Assembly (NCBI GenBank): GCA_965198905.1
Contig: OZ240678.1
Coordinates: 3,534,001 to 3,598,000 of the forward strand
Length of the DNA: 64,000 bases
From: CAHJWH01 sp965198905
GTDB taxonomy: Bacteria > Pseudomonadota > Alphaproteobacteria > Caulobacterales > Caulobacteraceae
Direction: 5' to 3'
This document shows, piece after piece, positions 7,502 to 16,172 of the stretch. The notes below the pieces were generated by a model. That model did not search any database and was not told the DNA's origin. It saw only the letters and a list, made by a program, of their open reading frames with translations. How positions within the stretch are numbered: position 1 is the stretch's first letter; each line of letters starts with the position of its first letter. Both the position numbers and the translations under genes were made by a program.

Positions 7502-7924
7502 ATGCGTCACGGAAACGCTCACCGCAAACTTGGCCGGACCTCGGCCCACCGTACCGCCATGTTCGCCAACATGTCGGCGAGCCTGATCAAGCATGAGCAG
7601 ATCACCACCACCCTTCCTAAGGCCAAGGAGCTTCGCCCATTCGTGGAGAAGCTCGTGACCCTGGCGAAGCAGGGTGACCTGCCTGCGCGCCGTATCGCCA
7701 TCAGCCGGGTGCGCGACGTGGCTCAGGTGGCCAAGCTGTTCTCCGCCATCGGCCCGCGCTATGCGGATCGCAACGGCGGCTATATCCGGATCATCAAGGC
7801 GGGCTTCCGTCATGGCGATAACGCCCCGGTCGCAGTGATCGAGTTGGTCGACCGCGATACCTCTGCCAAGGGCATGGACAGCGGCCCGGTGATGACCTCA
7901 GGCGATTACGATGACGAGGACTGA
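7502..7924 (+). CDS. rplQ: 50S ribosomal protein L17
   Basis: This 140-residue L17 begins MRHGNAHRKLGRTSAHRTAM and has the family core LIKHEQITTTLPKAKELRP plus GGYIRIIKAGFRHGDNAP. L17 lies near the peptide exit tunnel on the 50S subunit. The acidic tail (GDYDDED) is lineage-specific. A GGAG ribosome site lies 8 bases upstream. It is the last gene of the alpha operon; the opposite-strand ABC transporter ends 253 bases away. Confidence 0.98.
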   Translation: MRHGNAHRKLGRTSAHRTAMFANMSASLIKHEQITTTLPKAKELRPFVEKLVTLAKQGDLPARRIAISRVRDVAQVAKLFSAIGPRYADRNGGYIRIIKAGFRHGDNAPVAVIELVDRDTSAKGMDSGPVMTSGDYDDED

Positions 7925-8023
7925 GACTCTGTGCGCCTGAGGGCGGCGAGGCACAGCCTTCCGTCGTCTACTCTGCGGGTTAGAGCTTTAAGACGGCGGC
8001 TTGAACCCCTGCTTCGGCGTTTG

Positions 8024-8104
8024 GCCTCATCCTGAGCATGTCAAAGGACGAGATTGCAGCGCGCCCGGTGGACGCTTCGTCCTTTGACATGCTCAGGATG
8101 AGGC
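8024..8104. repeat. Perfect 28-bp inverted repeat, family B ('CATCCTGAG')
   Basis: The left arm starts GCCTCATCCTGAGCATGTCA and runs to ...AAGGACGA (8024-8051). Its exact reverse complement ends at 8104, and the loop is GC-rich (GCGCGCCCGGTGGACG). It lies between the convergent rplQ and ABC-transporter genes, where it could act as a bidirectional terminator. A related but imperfect copy lies at 32464-32544. The rest of 7925-8177 shows no gene. Confidence 0.85.
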
Positions 8105-8177
8105 GACCGCTGGCCTTGATGCGTAGACCTGCCCCACGTTCGGGTATTCGCCAAGCCATCTCGCGCTGCGCTCGCTA

Positions 8178-10016
8178 TCAGGCCGCTTCCTTCTCAGCGG
8201 CCTTTTGCTGTCGCGCCCACATTCCGGCGTAGGTCCCGCGGCGAGCGAGAAGGGTCTCGTGCGACCCTCGCTCCACGACCCGGCCGTGTTCCAGCACCAG
8301 GATTTCATCCGCATCCGTCACCGTCGAGAGACGGTGGGCGATGACCAGACTGGTGTGGCCTTGCGCCAGGCGAGTAAGGCTTTCCTGAATGGCTTGCTCT
8401 GTGTGGGTGTCCAGGGCGCTTGTGGCTTCGTCGAAGATCAGGATCTTGGGCTGCTTGAGGATCACGCGGGCGATGGCCACGCGCTGCTTCTCGCCGCCGG
8501 AGAGTTTCAGGCCGCGCTCTCCCACGCGGGTTTCATAGCCGTCGGGGAGCAGCGCAACGAAGTCGTGCAGGCGGGCGGCGCGGGCAGCGGCCTCGACCTC
8601 CTCGCGGGTTGCCCCCGGTCGGCCGTAGGCGACGTTGTAAAAGAGGGTGTCGTTGAACAGCACGGTGTCCTGGGGCACGACGCCAATGGCGGCGCGCAGA
8701 CTGGCCTGGGTCACGTCGCGCAGGTCCTCCCCGCCTATGGTCACGCTGCCTGAACTCACATCGTAAAAGCGGAACAGCAGGCGCGCGATGGTCGACTTGC
8801 CCGCGCCGCTTGAGCCCACCAGGGCGATCTTGCGCCCCGGCGCGACGTGGAAGGAGACGTCCTGCAGGATGGTGCGGCGTGGCTCGTAGGCGAAGCCCAC
8901 GTCTCGGAACACGATCTCGCCGCCCGGATCGCTGAGCGGACGGGCGCCCGCGCGATCCTGCACTTCGGCCGTGGTCTGCAGCAAGCGGTTCATTTGCTCG
9001 TAGTCGACGAGCGACTGCTTGAGGCTGCGATAGACGACGCCCAGCACGTTCAGCGGCTGGTAGAGCTGGAGCAGGTAGGCGTTGACGAGCACGAAGTCGC
9101 CGACGGTCATCCGCCCGCGCGCGACGCCCACCGCCGCCAGGCTCATCACCACCACCAGCCCGGCCGACATGATCAGGTTCTGGCCGATGTTGAGGCCCGA
9201 CAGGGTGATCTGGTTCTTTACCGCGGAGCGTTCGTAGTCGCGCTTGGCGTCGTCGTAGCGCTGGACCTCCACCGCCTCGGCGCCGAAATACTTTACGGTC
9301 TCGTAGTTGATCAGGCTGTCCACGGCGATCCCGCTGGACAGGTTGTCCTGTCGGTTCATCTCGCGGCGCAGCGCCACCCGCCGGGCGGTGACCGCGAAGG
9401 TGAAGGCGGCGTAGCCGAGGATCACCGCGATCACGGTGGCGGCGAACAGCGGGTTGAACAGCCGCCAGAGGATGGCGCTGACCAGCGTCACCTCCAGCAG
9501 GATCGGCGCGACGTTGAATAGGGTGAGGCCCAGCAGGCTCTCCACCGCCGCCAGCCCTCGGTCCATGATCCGGCTTACGCCGCCGGTTTGGCGGTCCAAA
9601 TGGAAGCGCAACGACAAGCCGTGCAGCCGGTTCAGGGTGGCGATGGCGGTGTTGCGCACCGCGCGCTGCACCACGGGCGCGAACACCATGTCGCGCAACT
9701 CGCCCGAGCCTTGCGCCCCGATCCGCGAAAGGCCGTAGGCCGCGACCAGACCCAGCGGCGCGGCGATCAGCGCGCCATGGCCGTGCGGCGCCAGGGCGTC
9801 CACCGCCCGCTTCAGCAGGAGCGGTATGCCGACATTGAACAGCTTGGCGGCCAGCACCAGCAACAGCGCCAGCACGACCCGCGCCCGCAAGGCGGGCTCA
9901 CCCTTCGGCCACAGATAGGGGCCCAAAGTCCGCAGCGCCTTGAACTGCTCGCCGGGTGTGGCCTCCTTCAGCGCCGCATTGCCGTCGTTGACCGCGGCGC
10001 TCGCCCAATGTCTCAA
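8178..10016 (-). CDS. Atm1-type ABC exporter (fused permease and ATPase)
   Basis: This 612-residue half-transporter has about six N-terminal membrane segments (residues about 40-330) and a C-terminal ATPase. The ATPase has Walker A GSSGAGKST, signature LSGGEKQRVAIAR and Walker B ILIFDEATSALD. The membrane-domain stretch ETVKYFGAEAVEVQRYDDA is typical of the ABCB7/Atm1 group, which exports glutathione-linked sulfur or metal compounds. That substrate is family knowledge, not shown here. The TTG start overlaps the stop of the DUF2256 gene (TTGA), suggesting coupled translation. Confidence 0.88.
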   Translation of the reverse strand: MRHWASAAVNDGNAALKEATPGEQFKALRTLGPYLWPKGEPALRARVVLALLLVLAAKLFNVGIPLLLKRAVDALAPHGHGALIAAPLGLVAAYGLSRIGAQGSGELRDMVFAPVVQRAVRNTAIATLNRLHGLSLRFHLDRQTGGVSRIMDRGLAAVESLLGLTLFNVAPILLEVTLVSAILWRLFNPLFAATVIAVILGYAAFTFAVTARRVALRREMNRQDNLSSGIAVDSLINYETVKYFGAEAVEVQRYDDAKRDYERSAVKNQITLSGLNIGQNLIMSAGLVVVMSLAAVGVARGRMTVGDFVLVNAYLLQLYQPLNVLGVVYRSLKQSLVDYEQMNRLLQTTAEVQDRAGARPLSDPGGEIVFRDVGFAYEPRRTILQDVSFHVAPGRKIALVGSSGAGKSTIARLLFRFYDVSSGSVTIGGEDLRDVTQASLRAAIGVVPQDTVLFNDTLFYNVAYGRPGATREEVEAAARAARLHDFVALLPDGYETRVGERGLKLSGGEKQRVAIARVILKQPKILIFDEATSALDTHTEQAIQESLTRLAQGHTSLVIAHRLSTVTDADEILVLEHGRVVERGSHETLLARRGTYAGMWARQQKAAEKEAA

Positions 10017-10186
10017 CTTGCAGGCCTTATGCTGGGGGCTTCGGCGCGGGCGCGTTTGGCGTCACCTCGGCACCGATCGGAACAGTAGAGCACCTCGTCC
10101 CACACCTTCGCCCACTTTTTCCGCCAGACGAAGGGCCGGGCGCAGGCCGCGCAGGGCTTGGAGGGCAGGTCGGCCTTCTTCCTCAC
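10013..10186 (-). CDS. Small DUF2256 zinc-ribbon-like protein
   Basis: This 57-residue protein has two Cys pairs: CAAC (residues 12-15) and CSDRC (residues 35-39). They flank the family core RPFVWRKKWAKVWDEVLYC, the DUF2256 pattern. The function is unknown; the Cys pairs suggest a zinc ribbon. The GTG start overlaps the stop of the upstream flavin oxidoreductase (GTGA) and its own stop overlaps the next TTG start (TTGA). These two couplings place it firmly in the operon. Confidence 0.8.
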   Translation of the reverse strand: MRKKADLPSKPCAACARPFVWRKKWAKVWDEVLYCSDRCRGDAKRARAEAPSIRPAS

Positions 10187-11196
10187 GCCGCCGCCTTCAG
10201 GGCGCCCAGCTCCACCGCCTGCGCGGAGATTTCGAACGAGCTCAACCGCGCGCCGTGGTCGAATATCTGGGCGGTGAGCATCAGTTCGTCGGCGCCCGTC
10301 CTGGCTGCAAAGGCCTGCAGGCCCCGGCGCACCGTATCAGGGCCGCCGACGACGGCGCAGCTCAGCGCATGGTCGACGGTGGCCCGCTCCAAAGGCGAGA
10401 TCACCGCGTCTATGTCGGCGACCGGCGGGGGCAGCTTGCCCGGTCGCCCGGAGCGAAGCCGGGCGAAGGCCTGTTGTTGGGAGGTGAAGAGTCGACGCGC
10501 CTCGGCGTCTGTGTCCGCAGCGACCACGCTCAGGCCCAGCATGGCGTGGGGCTTGTCGAGGTATTGGGACGGCCTGAACCGAGCGCGATAGATCTCAAGC
10601 GCCTGGATCATCGCGTCGGGCGCGAAATGCGACGCGAAAGCGTAGGGCAGGCCCAGCGCTGCCGCCAACTGGGCGCCGTAGAGGCTCGAGCCCAGGATCC
10701 AGACCGGCACGCGCAGGCATTCGCCAGGCACGGCGCGGACAGCCTGGCCCGGCTGGGCGGGCTCGAAATAGGCCAGCAGCTCCAGAACGTCCTGCGGGAA
10801 GCTGTCGACATCGCCAGACAGGGTGCGGCGCAGGGCCTGGGCGCTGATCTGGTCAGAGCCGGGCGCACGCCCGACGCCCAGGTCAACACGGCCGGGGTGC
10901 AGGGCGGCGAGGGTGCCGAACTGCTCGGCGATCACCAGCGGCGCATGGTTCGGCAGCATGACGCCGCCGGCCCCAATGCGGATGGTGGAGGTCGCCTCGG
11001 CCACGTGGGCCAGAGCGACGGCCGTCGCGGCGCTGGCGACGCCCACCATGTTGTGGTGCTCCGCCATCCAATAGCGGTGATAACCGGCGCGCTCTGCGTG
11101 GCGGGCGAGGTCGGCGGAGTTGCGGATCGCCTGGCCGGGAGTGGAGCCTTCGGCGACGGGGGAGAGGTCCAGGACGGAAAGCGGGATCATCAGCAT
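10183..11196 (-). CDS. Luciferase-like (LLM class) flavin-dependent oxidoreductase
   Basis: This 337-residue protein has the bacterial-luciferase-like TIM barrel. The N-terminus PLSVLDLSPVAEGSTPGQAI and the stretch GYHRYWMAEHHNM are hallmarks of the 'luciferase family group 1' oxidoreductases, which use reduced flavin. GAGGVMLPNHAPLVIAEQFG and DLGVGRAPGSD line the flavin site in this family. The substrate cannot be predicted. Two adjacent ATG codons (residues 1 and 3) are possible starts. It overlaps the DUF2256 start by four bases. Confidence 0.88.
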   Translation of the reverse strand: MLMIPLSVLDLSPVAEGSTPGQAIRNSADLARHAERAGYHRYWMAEHHNMVGVASAATAVALAHVAEATSTIRIGAGGVMLPNHAPLVIAEQFGTLAALHPGRVDLGVGRAPGSDQISAQALRRTLSGDVDSFPQDVLELLAYFEPAQPGQAVRAVPGECLRVPVWILGSSLYGAQLAAALGLPYAFASHFAPDAMIQALEIYRARFRPSQYLDKPHAMLGLSVVAADTDAEARRLFTSQQQAFARLRSGRPGKLPPPVADIDAVISPLERATVDHALSCAVVGGPDTVRRGLQAFAARTGADELMLTAQIFDHGARLSSFEISAQAVELGALKAAA

Positions 11197-11228
11197 GATA
11201 TGGTATGGCGCGCGCGTGTTGCGACCGT

Positions 11229-12011
11229 TCAGCCGCTCATGATCGGCCCTTGCGCGCGGCCGTTGATGAACTGCTGGACGTAGGGGTTGTCGGCCTCGTC
11301 GATCGTCTTGGCGGGGCCGCGCCAGACGATCTTGCCGCCGTGGAGCATGGCGATCTCGTCGCCGATCTTTCGGGCGGACGCCATGTCGTGGGTGATCGAC
11401 ACCGCCGTACAGCCAAGCCGCTTGACCTCCTCGAGGATCAGCTCGTTGATGACGTCCGACGTGATGGGGTCCAGGCCCGTGGTGGGCTCGTCGAAAAACA
11501 GGATTTCCGGATGGGCGACCACGGCGCGGGCGAGCCCTACGCGCTTCTGCATGCCGCCGGACAGCTCGCTCGGGAAGAGGTCGGCCACGTCGCGTGAAAG
11601 GCCCACCCGCACCAGCGCCTCCGCCGCCCGCTCGCGCGCCTCCTTGCGCGAGACCTTGTCGGCGTTGATCAGGCGGAAGCCGACGTTCTGCCAGACCTTC
11701 AGGCTGTCGAACAGGGCCGAGCCCTGGAACAGCATGCCGAGGTTGCCGTGAAGGCGGGACCGCTCCGCCGTGCTGAGGTCGGTGATGTCCTGCCCGTCCA
11801 TGTAGACCTGCCCACGGTCGGCCTCCATCAGACCGACCGCGATCTTCAGGGTGACGGACTTGCCCTGGCCGGAGGCGCCGATGATCACCAGCGATCGGCC
11901 GCGCTCCACCGAGATGTCCACCCCGTCCAGCACCCGGCGACCCTCGAACGTCTTGGTCACGCCGCGGAGTTCGAGTTTGGGAGCAGGCGAGGCGAAAGGG
12001 GCCTCGCTCAT
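11229..12011 (-). CDS. mlaF: ABC transporter ATPase of the Mla (Mkl) phospholipid system
   Basis: This 260-residue ATPase has Walker A GASGQGKS, signature LSGGMQKRVGLARA and Walker B EILFFDEPTTGLDPI. The SGGMQKR form and close linkage to an MlaE permease identify the MlaF/Mkl family, which drives phospholipid (or sterol/solvent) transport between the membranes. Its ATG overlaps the mlaE stop by four bases. No MlaD, MlaB or MlaC gene is adjacent, so the remaining subunits must lie elsewhere. Confidence 0.92.
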   Translation of the reverse strand: MSEAPFASPAPKLELRGVTKTFEGRRVLDGVDISVERGRSLVIIGASGQGKSVTLKIAVGLMEADRGQVYMDGQDITDLSTAERSRLHGNLGMLFQGSALFDSLKVWQNVGFRLINADKVSRKEARERAAEALVRVGLSRDVADLFPSELSGGMQKRVGLARAVVAHPEILFFDEPTTGLDPITSDVINELILEEVKRLGCTAVSITHDMASARKIGDEIAMLHGGKIVWRGPAKTIDEADNPYVQQFINGRAQGPIMSG

Positions 12012-12775
12012 CGCAGCAGGCTCGTCATGACGTAGTCGGTGGCGAAGACCAGCACCGCGGCCGACACCACGGCATTGGTGGTGGCGCGCCCGACGCCGCG
12101 CGCGCCGCCGTGACTGTTGAAGCCGTTATAGCAGCCCATCAGCGTGACGATGAAACCGAACACCGCCGACTTGATCAGGCCGGTGATGATGTCGGACGGC
12201 TGCAGGAAGTTCCAGGTGTTCTGGATGTAGGTGACGCTGTTGAACTTGAGCGTCGCCACCGCCACCAGCCAGCCTCCGGCGATGCCGATGATGTCGGCGA
12301 CCGCGGTGAGCAGCGGCAGGGTCAGCACACCCGCAGTCAGGCGCGGTCCGATCAGATAGCGATAGGGATCGGTGGACAGCGTCTGCAGGGCGTCGATCTG
12401 CTCGGTGGCGCGCATGGCCCCGATCTCGGCCGCGATCGCGGCGGAGACCCGGCCGGCCAGCATCAGGGCCGCCAGCACCGGGCCGAGTTCGCGCGTGATG
12501 CCCAGCGCGACGATCTGGGGCATGATCTGCTCGGCGTTGAAGCGCGAGCCGCCGGTGTAGATGTTCAAGGCCAGCGCGGCGCCGGTGAACACCGCGGTCA
12601 GGCCCACGACGGGCAGGGAGAAGTAGCCGATCGAGTAGAGCTGGCGCAGCAGCTGGCGGCCGAAGAACGGCGGCATGAGCGCCGCCATCGAGCCCCGCGC
12701 GGCGAAGATCGCCAGCCGTCCGCCCGACTGCATCAGGTCGAAGGTGGAGCGCCCGATGGCGCGGACGGGGTTCAT
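12008..12775 (-). CDS. mlaE: MlaE-type ABC permease
   Basis: This 255-residue membrane protein has five or six hydrophobic segments. MlaE-family stretches are visible: FGRQLLRQLYSIGYFSLPVV, the GITRELGPVLAALMLAGRV loop and IGAMRATEQIDALQTL. The start ATG at 12775 overlaps the alr stop (ATGA). A longer open frame continues upstream but is only the shadow of alr. MlaE is the inner-membrane permease partner of MlaF. Confidence 0.93.
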   Translation of the reverse strand: MNPVRAIGRSTFDLMQSGGRLAIFAARGSMAALMPPFFGRQLLRQLYSIGYFSLPVVGLTAVFTGAALALNIYTGGSRFNAEQIMPQIVALGITRELGPVLAALMLAGRVSAAIAAEIGAMRATEQIDALQTLSTDPYRYLIGPRLTAGVLTLPLLTAVADIIGIAGGWLVAVATLKFNSVTYIQNTWNFLQPSDIITGLIKSAVFGFIVTLMGCYNGFNSHGGARGVGRATTNAVVSAAVLVFATDYVMTSLLR

Positions 12776-13878
12776 GCGGCGGGCGCCTCGCCGAGATAGC
12801 GGCGCTGCACCCGGGGCGAGACGTTGGATAGCAGCTCGAAGGCGATGGTGCCGGCGTCGGCCGCCGCCTCGTCCAAGGCCAGGTTGGGGCCGAACAGCTC
12901 GATGCGCGCGCCGGGCCATGCCTCGCACCCGGTGACGTCCAAGGCGATCAGGTCCATCGAAATCCGGCCGAGAAAGGCGCGTTTCGCCCCTGCAAACCAT
13001 CCATAACGTGGGCGGTCCGAGGCGCGCAAGACGCCGTCGGCATAGCCGAGGGCGGCGATGGCGACCTGCATTGGCCGGGTCGCGCGGAAGCTCGCCCCAT
13101 AACCCACGCTCTCTCCGGGCGCGACGCGTCGCACTTGCAGCACCGGGGCGTCCAGGGTGGCGACGGCGCGTATCCGGGCATCGGGCTGCTGGAACGGGCC
13201 GCCGCCATAGAGGCTGATCCCCGGTCGCACGATGTCGCCCCGGAAGGGCGACCCGAGGAAGACCCCCGCCGACGCCCCAAGGCTGGTCGGCGCGCCGGGG
13301 AACAGGGCGGCGGTGGCCGCGAACCGCTGCACCTGCTCGACGTCCATCGGGTTTCCGCCCGGATCGGCGCAGGCGAGGTGGCTTATGACCATGTCGAGCT
13401 CCAGGCCGCGCAGGCCGTCGTGGCTCTGCGCCAGGGCTTCCGCTTCCTCCGGGCGTAGGCCGAGCCGGTTCAGGCCGGTGTCGATGTGCAGGACCGCAGA
13501 CAGCGTCCGCCCGACCGAGCGCGCGTGGCTGGTCCACTCGCGCACCTGCGGCAGGCTATTCAGGACCGGGACCAGGTCGTGGGCGGCGAGGGGGCCGGAC
13601 GCCCCGTCGACGCAGCCGTCCAGCACATAGATCGACGCGGGACGGCTCGATCCTAAGGCGTTTCGTAGGCTGACGGCCTCGGACAGGCGCGCGGTGAAGA
13701 AACGGCGCGCCCCTTCCCGCCACAGCCGTCGCGCCACGGGCGCCGCGCCCAGACCGTAGGCGTCGGCCTTGACCACCGGCGCCACTTCGCACCCGATCGC
13801 CTCGCCTCGCACCACCGCGAGGTTGGCGGCGAGGGCGTCGAGGTCGATCGTGTAGCGCGCCTCCTCGGGATACGACAT
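12772..13878 (-). CDS. alr: Alanine racemase
   Basis: This 368-residue PLP enzyme converts L- to D-alanine for peptidoglycan. The PLP-binding lysine is K37 in VVKADAYGLGA. The barrel continues with LHIDTGLNRLGL and RPGISLYGG, and the C-terminal domain holds the catalytic-tyrosine region (ESVGYGASFRA) and RISMDLIALDVT. Length matches the family. It is translationally coupled to mlaE and follows the DsbA-like gene by 19 bases. Confidence 0.97.
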   Translation of the reverse strand: MSYPEEARYTIDLDALAANLAVVRGEAIGCEVAPVVKADAYGLGAAPVARRLWREGARRFFTARLSEAVSLRNALGSSRPASIYVLDGCVDGASGPLAAHDLVPVLNSLPQVREWTSHARSVGRTLSAVLHIDTGLNRLGLRPEEAEALAQSHDGLRGLELDMVISHLACADPGGNPMDVEQVQRFAATAALFPGAPTSLGASAGVFLGSPFRGDIVRPGISLYGGGPFQQPDARIRAVATLDAPVLQVRRVAPGESVGYGASFRATRPMQVAIAALGYADGVLRASDRPRYGWFAGAKRAFLGRISMDLIALDVTGCEAWPGARIELFGPNLALDEAAADAGTIAFELLSNVSPRVQRRYLGEAPAA

Positions 13879-13897
13879 GCGTCTCCCCGGCAGGTCT

Positions 13898-14668
13898 TCA
13901 GGGCTGAGCCGGCTTGCGCGCGCTGGCGACAGCGGCGCGCAACAGGTCCATCTGGGCGCCGGCGATCATCTGGTCGCCCACCACGAAGGCCGGGGTCCCA
14001 TCGATGGCCAGGGCGCGGGCCAGGGCGTGGATGTCGGCGAGCTGGGTGGTGGTCGCGGCCGAGGTCTCCACGACCTTCGCCGCGGACAAGGCGACGCCCG
14101 CCGCCTGGAGCACCGCGTTTATGCCCGCTTCGTCCAGGTGCTTGTCGGCGAGCAACGCCCGGTGGACGGGTCCGTATTTGTCCTGGGCGTTGGCGGCGAG
14201 CGCGGCACGGGCGGCGTCCTCGGAGATGTGGCTCTGGTCCTCGAGGTCCAGGATCGGGAACTCCTTGAGCACCAGCCTCACGTCGTGGTCGGAGGCGAGC
14301 AGCTTTTCCAGGTCAGGCTCGGCCGCCTTGCAGAACGGGCAGCGGTAATCGAAGAACTCCACCACCGTCACCGCGCCCTTCGGGTTGCCAAGCACAGGAT
14401 CCCGGGGGTCGTGCTCCAGCAGGTTGCGGCGGCTGACGATGGCGGCGCGGGCGTCGAGCGCCTTCTGGGCGTCGGCCTTGACCTGCAGCCGTTCAAGCGC
14501 CTCCTGCAACACTTCGGGGTGGGCCAGCAGATAGCTGCGCACCCGCTTGCCGAAGGCGATGTCGGAGGCGCTCTCGGGGGGTTGGGCGTGGCAGGCCGCG
14601 GTGGAGAGGCCGAGGCTGGCGAGCGCGCCCAGGAGCATGGCGGCGGAGCGAAATCGGGAGAAGGTCAA
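13898..14668 (-). CDS. DsbA-family thiol oxidoreductase, periplasmic
   Basis: This 256-residue protein has a hydrophobic signal peptide (about residues 1-28, cleavage near ACHA). A helical N-terminal region and a thioredoxin fold follow, with active site CPFC (C110-C113) in VEFFDYRCPFCKAAEPDLEK (split for length). The C-terminus has the cis-proline region IDGTPAFVVGDQMIAGA. It probably oxidizes or isomerizes disulfides in the periplasm, like the ScsC/Com1 group. It is the first gene of the alr-mla run. Confidence 0.9.
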   Translation of the reverse strand: MTFSRFRSAAMLLGALASLGLSTAACHAQPPESASDIAFGKRVRSYLLAHPEVLQEALERLQVKADAQKALDARAAIVSRRNLLEHDPRDPVLGNPKGAVTVVEFFDYRCPFCKAAEPDLEKLLASDHDVRLVLKEFPILDLEDQSHISEDAARAALAANAQDKYGPVHRALLADKHLDEAGINAVLQAAGVALSAAKVVETSAATTTQLADIHALARALAIDGTPAFVVGDQMIAGAQMDLLRAAVASARKPAQP

Positions 14669-14783
14669 GCGCGGCTTTCCGGGATGGCGGACGAGATGAG
14701 GTCATCGGCGCGACGGGCGCCGCGATCAAGGCCGTCGTCTCGCAAATCGCGCTCGGGGACGCTCAGCCGTAAATCGTCCGCCC

Positions 14784-16124
14784 TCAGCGGTCGACCTTCA
14801 ACTCGGCGCCCTCTTGGGTGGTGCGTAGCATCTCCGCATGGGGCATGATGGTGATGCGCCCGAACTCCGCCAGCATTGAACGGAAGTCGGCCGCGACGGT
14901 CCTGGGCTTGCGGTCGAGGTCGTACAGGCCGCAGGCGTTCACCCGGTCGTTCTTCTCGGCGAGCTGGGTGTCCCAGTCGATCTGATCGGTAAGCGAATAC
15001 CAGGTGAAGCCCAGCACCGGCACGCCGGACTCGCGGATGCTCAGGACGTTCACCCATTGCTTCCAGAGCCACGAGGGCGCGGCCGCCGCGTCGAAGACGT
15101 TGGTCTCAGTGTGCATCAGCGGTTTGCGGTAACGCTCCCAGTACTGGTAGGCGACCTGGCGCCAACCCATCACGTCCTCGGCTTCAAATGTGTCGCCGTT
15201 GGGCTTGATGATGTGTTCGTTGCGGCCATAGTAGTCGATGCCCAGGACCTGATATCCAGGCGGATCGCCGCGCATGAACCAGTCGTATTCCTCCCGCGTC
15301 AGGCCGTTGTCCAGGGCGTAGAGCAGACATTCCGCGTCCGGCGAGTGGCCGTAAAGCAAATCGAGCGACAGGAACTTGACCTTGTTGGCGAGCACCGTAT
15401 CGGGACTGACCGTGGCCTTCATCTCGTGCACATATTCGGCGCTCTCGCTGTGCACGATGATGGCGTTGTGGGTGCGCTCGGCGATGGCGTGGCAACCGAG
15501 GATACTGCAGGCCGCTAAGTGCTTTAAGGCGGTGACGAAGCCGCGGTCGGACTTGAGCTGCTCGTTCCAGATGCCGGTCTTGGCGCTGTTGCGCGCGGTG
15601 ACATAGGCCTCGTTCACCGGCGTGTAGAGACGTATCCAAGGGTATCGCTCCGCAACCGCGGCGCAATAGTCCCGGAAAAGCACCGGCAGCTCGGGGTTCT
15701 GGAAGTTCCCCACCCAATCCGGCAGGCCGAAGTGGAGGAGATCCAGGATCGGGGTGATCTCAAGCCGCTGCACCTCTCGAAGAACTTCGTCGGCGAAGGA
15801 CCAGTCGTATCGACCCGGAGCCAACCAGACCTTGTGCAGCGGCAGGCCATAGCGAAGCACGCGCACGCCCAGTTCATGGACGAGGCCCAGATCCTCCCGC
15901 CAACGGTCGTAATGGCCGCACTCGGCGAGCTGGTCCCGGCGAATGCGGCCATTGTCGATGGTAGGGTAGGAACATTCCACCCCGGTGGCGAACAGGAAGC
16001 TGTCGCCCACCTCGCCCGTCGGCATGCCGCTGCCGTCCCGGCCGCCGGCGCCCCCGAACTCGTCGCCCGCGTCGTCGCCGTCGCCGCGGACCCGGCGTAT
16101 GCTGCTAAGGAAGCTTTCAGCCAT
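14784..16124 (-). CDS. Family 1 glycoside hydrolase-like protein
   Basis: This 446-residue protein has a GH1-type TIM barrel. The acid/base glutamate is probably E172 (TPVNEAYV) and the nucleophile E340 (MHTETNV). VLRYGLPLHKVW, ILDLLHFGLPDWV and PVLGFTWYSLTDQIDW are further barrel strands. The first 40 residues are Gly/Asp-rich and non-conserved, so the true start may be internal. No signal peptide is evident. The sugar substrate is unknown. It stands alone between the DsbA-like and GMC genes. Confidence 0.8.
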   Translation of the reverse strand: MAESFLSSIRRVRGDGDDAGDEFGGAGGRDGSGMPTGEVGDSFLFATGVECSYPTIDNGRIRRDQLAECGHYDRWREDLGLVHELGVRVLRYGLPLHKVWLAPGRYDWSFADEVLREVQRLEITPILDLLHFGLPDWVGNFQNPELPVLFRDYCAAVAERYPWIRLYTPVNEAYVTARNSAKTGIWNEQLKSDRGFVTALKHLAACSILGCHAIAERTHNAIIVHSESAEYVHEMKATVSPDTVLANKVKFLSLDLLYGHSPDAECLLYALDNGLTREEYDWFMRGDPPGYQVLGIDYYGRNEHIIKPNGDTFEAEDVMGWRQVAYQYWERYRKPLMHTETNVFDAAAAPSWLWKQWVNVLSIRESGVPVLGFTWYSLTDQIDWDTQLAEKNDRVNACGLYDLDRKPRTVAADFRSMLAEFGRITIMPHAEMLRTTQEGAELKVDR

Positions 16125-16172
16125 GGCTCATCTATCGTTGGGTGGGTCGTTCGCCGAGACGGTCAGGGCGGC

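Noticed and set aside
8038..8232. 64-residue frame starting in the family B palindrome
   Set aside because: It runs through the inverted repeat and the antisense end of the ABC gene; no family or ribosome site.
12008..13537. 509-residue reading of the MlaE frame
   Set aside because: The upstream half is alr in another frame; the MlaE family start is at 12775.
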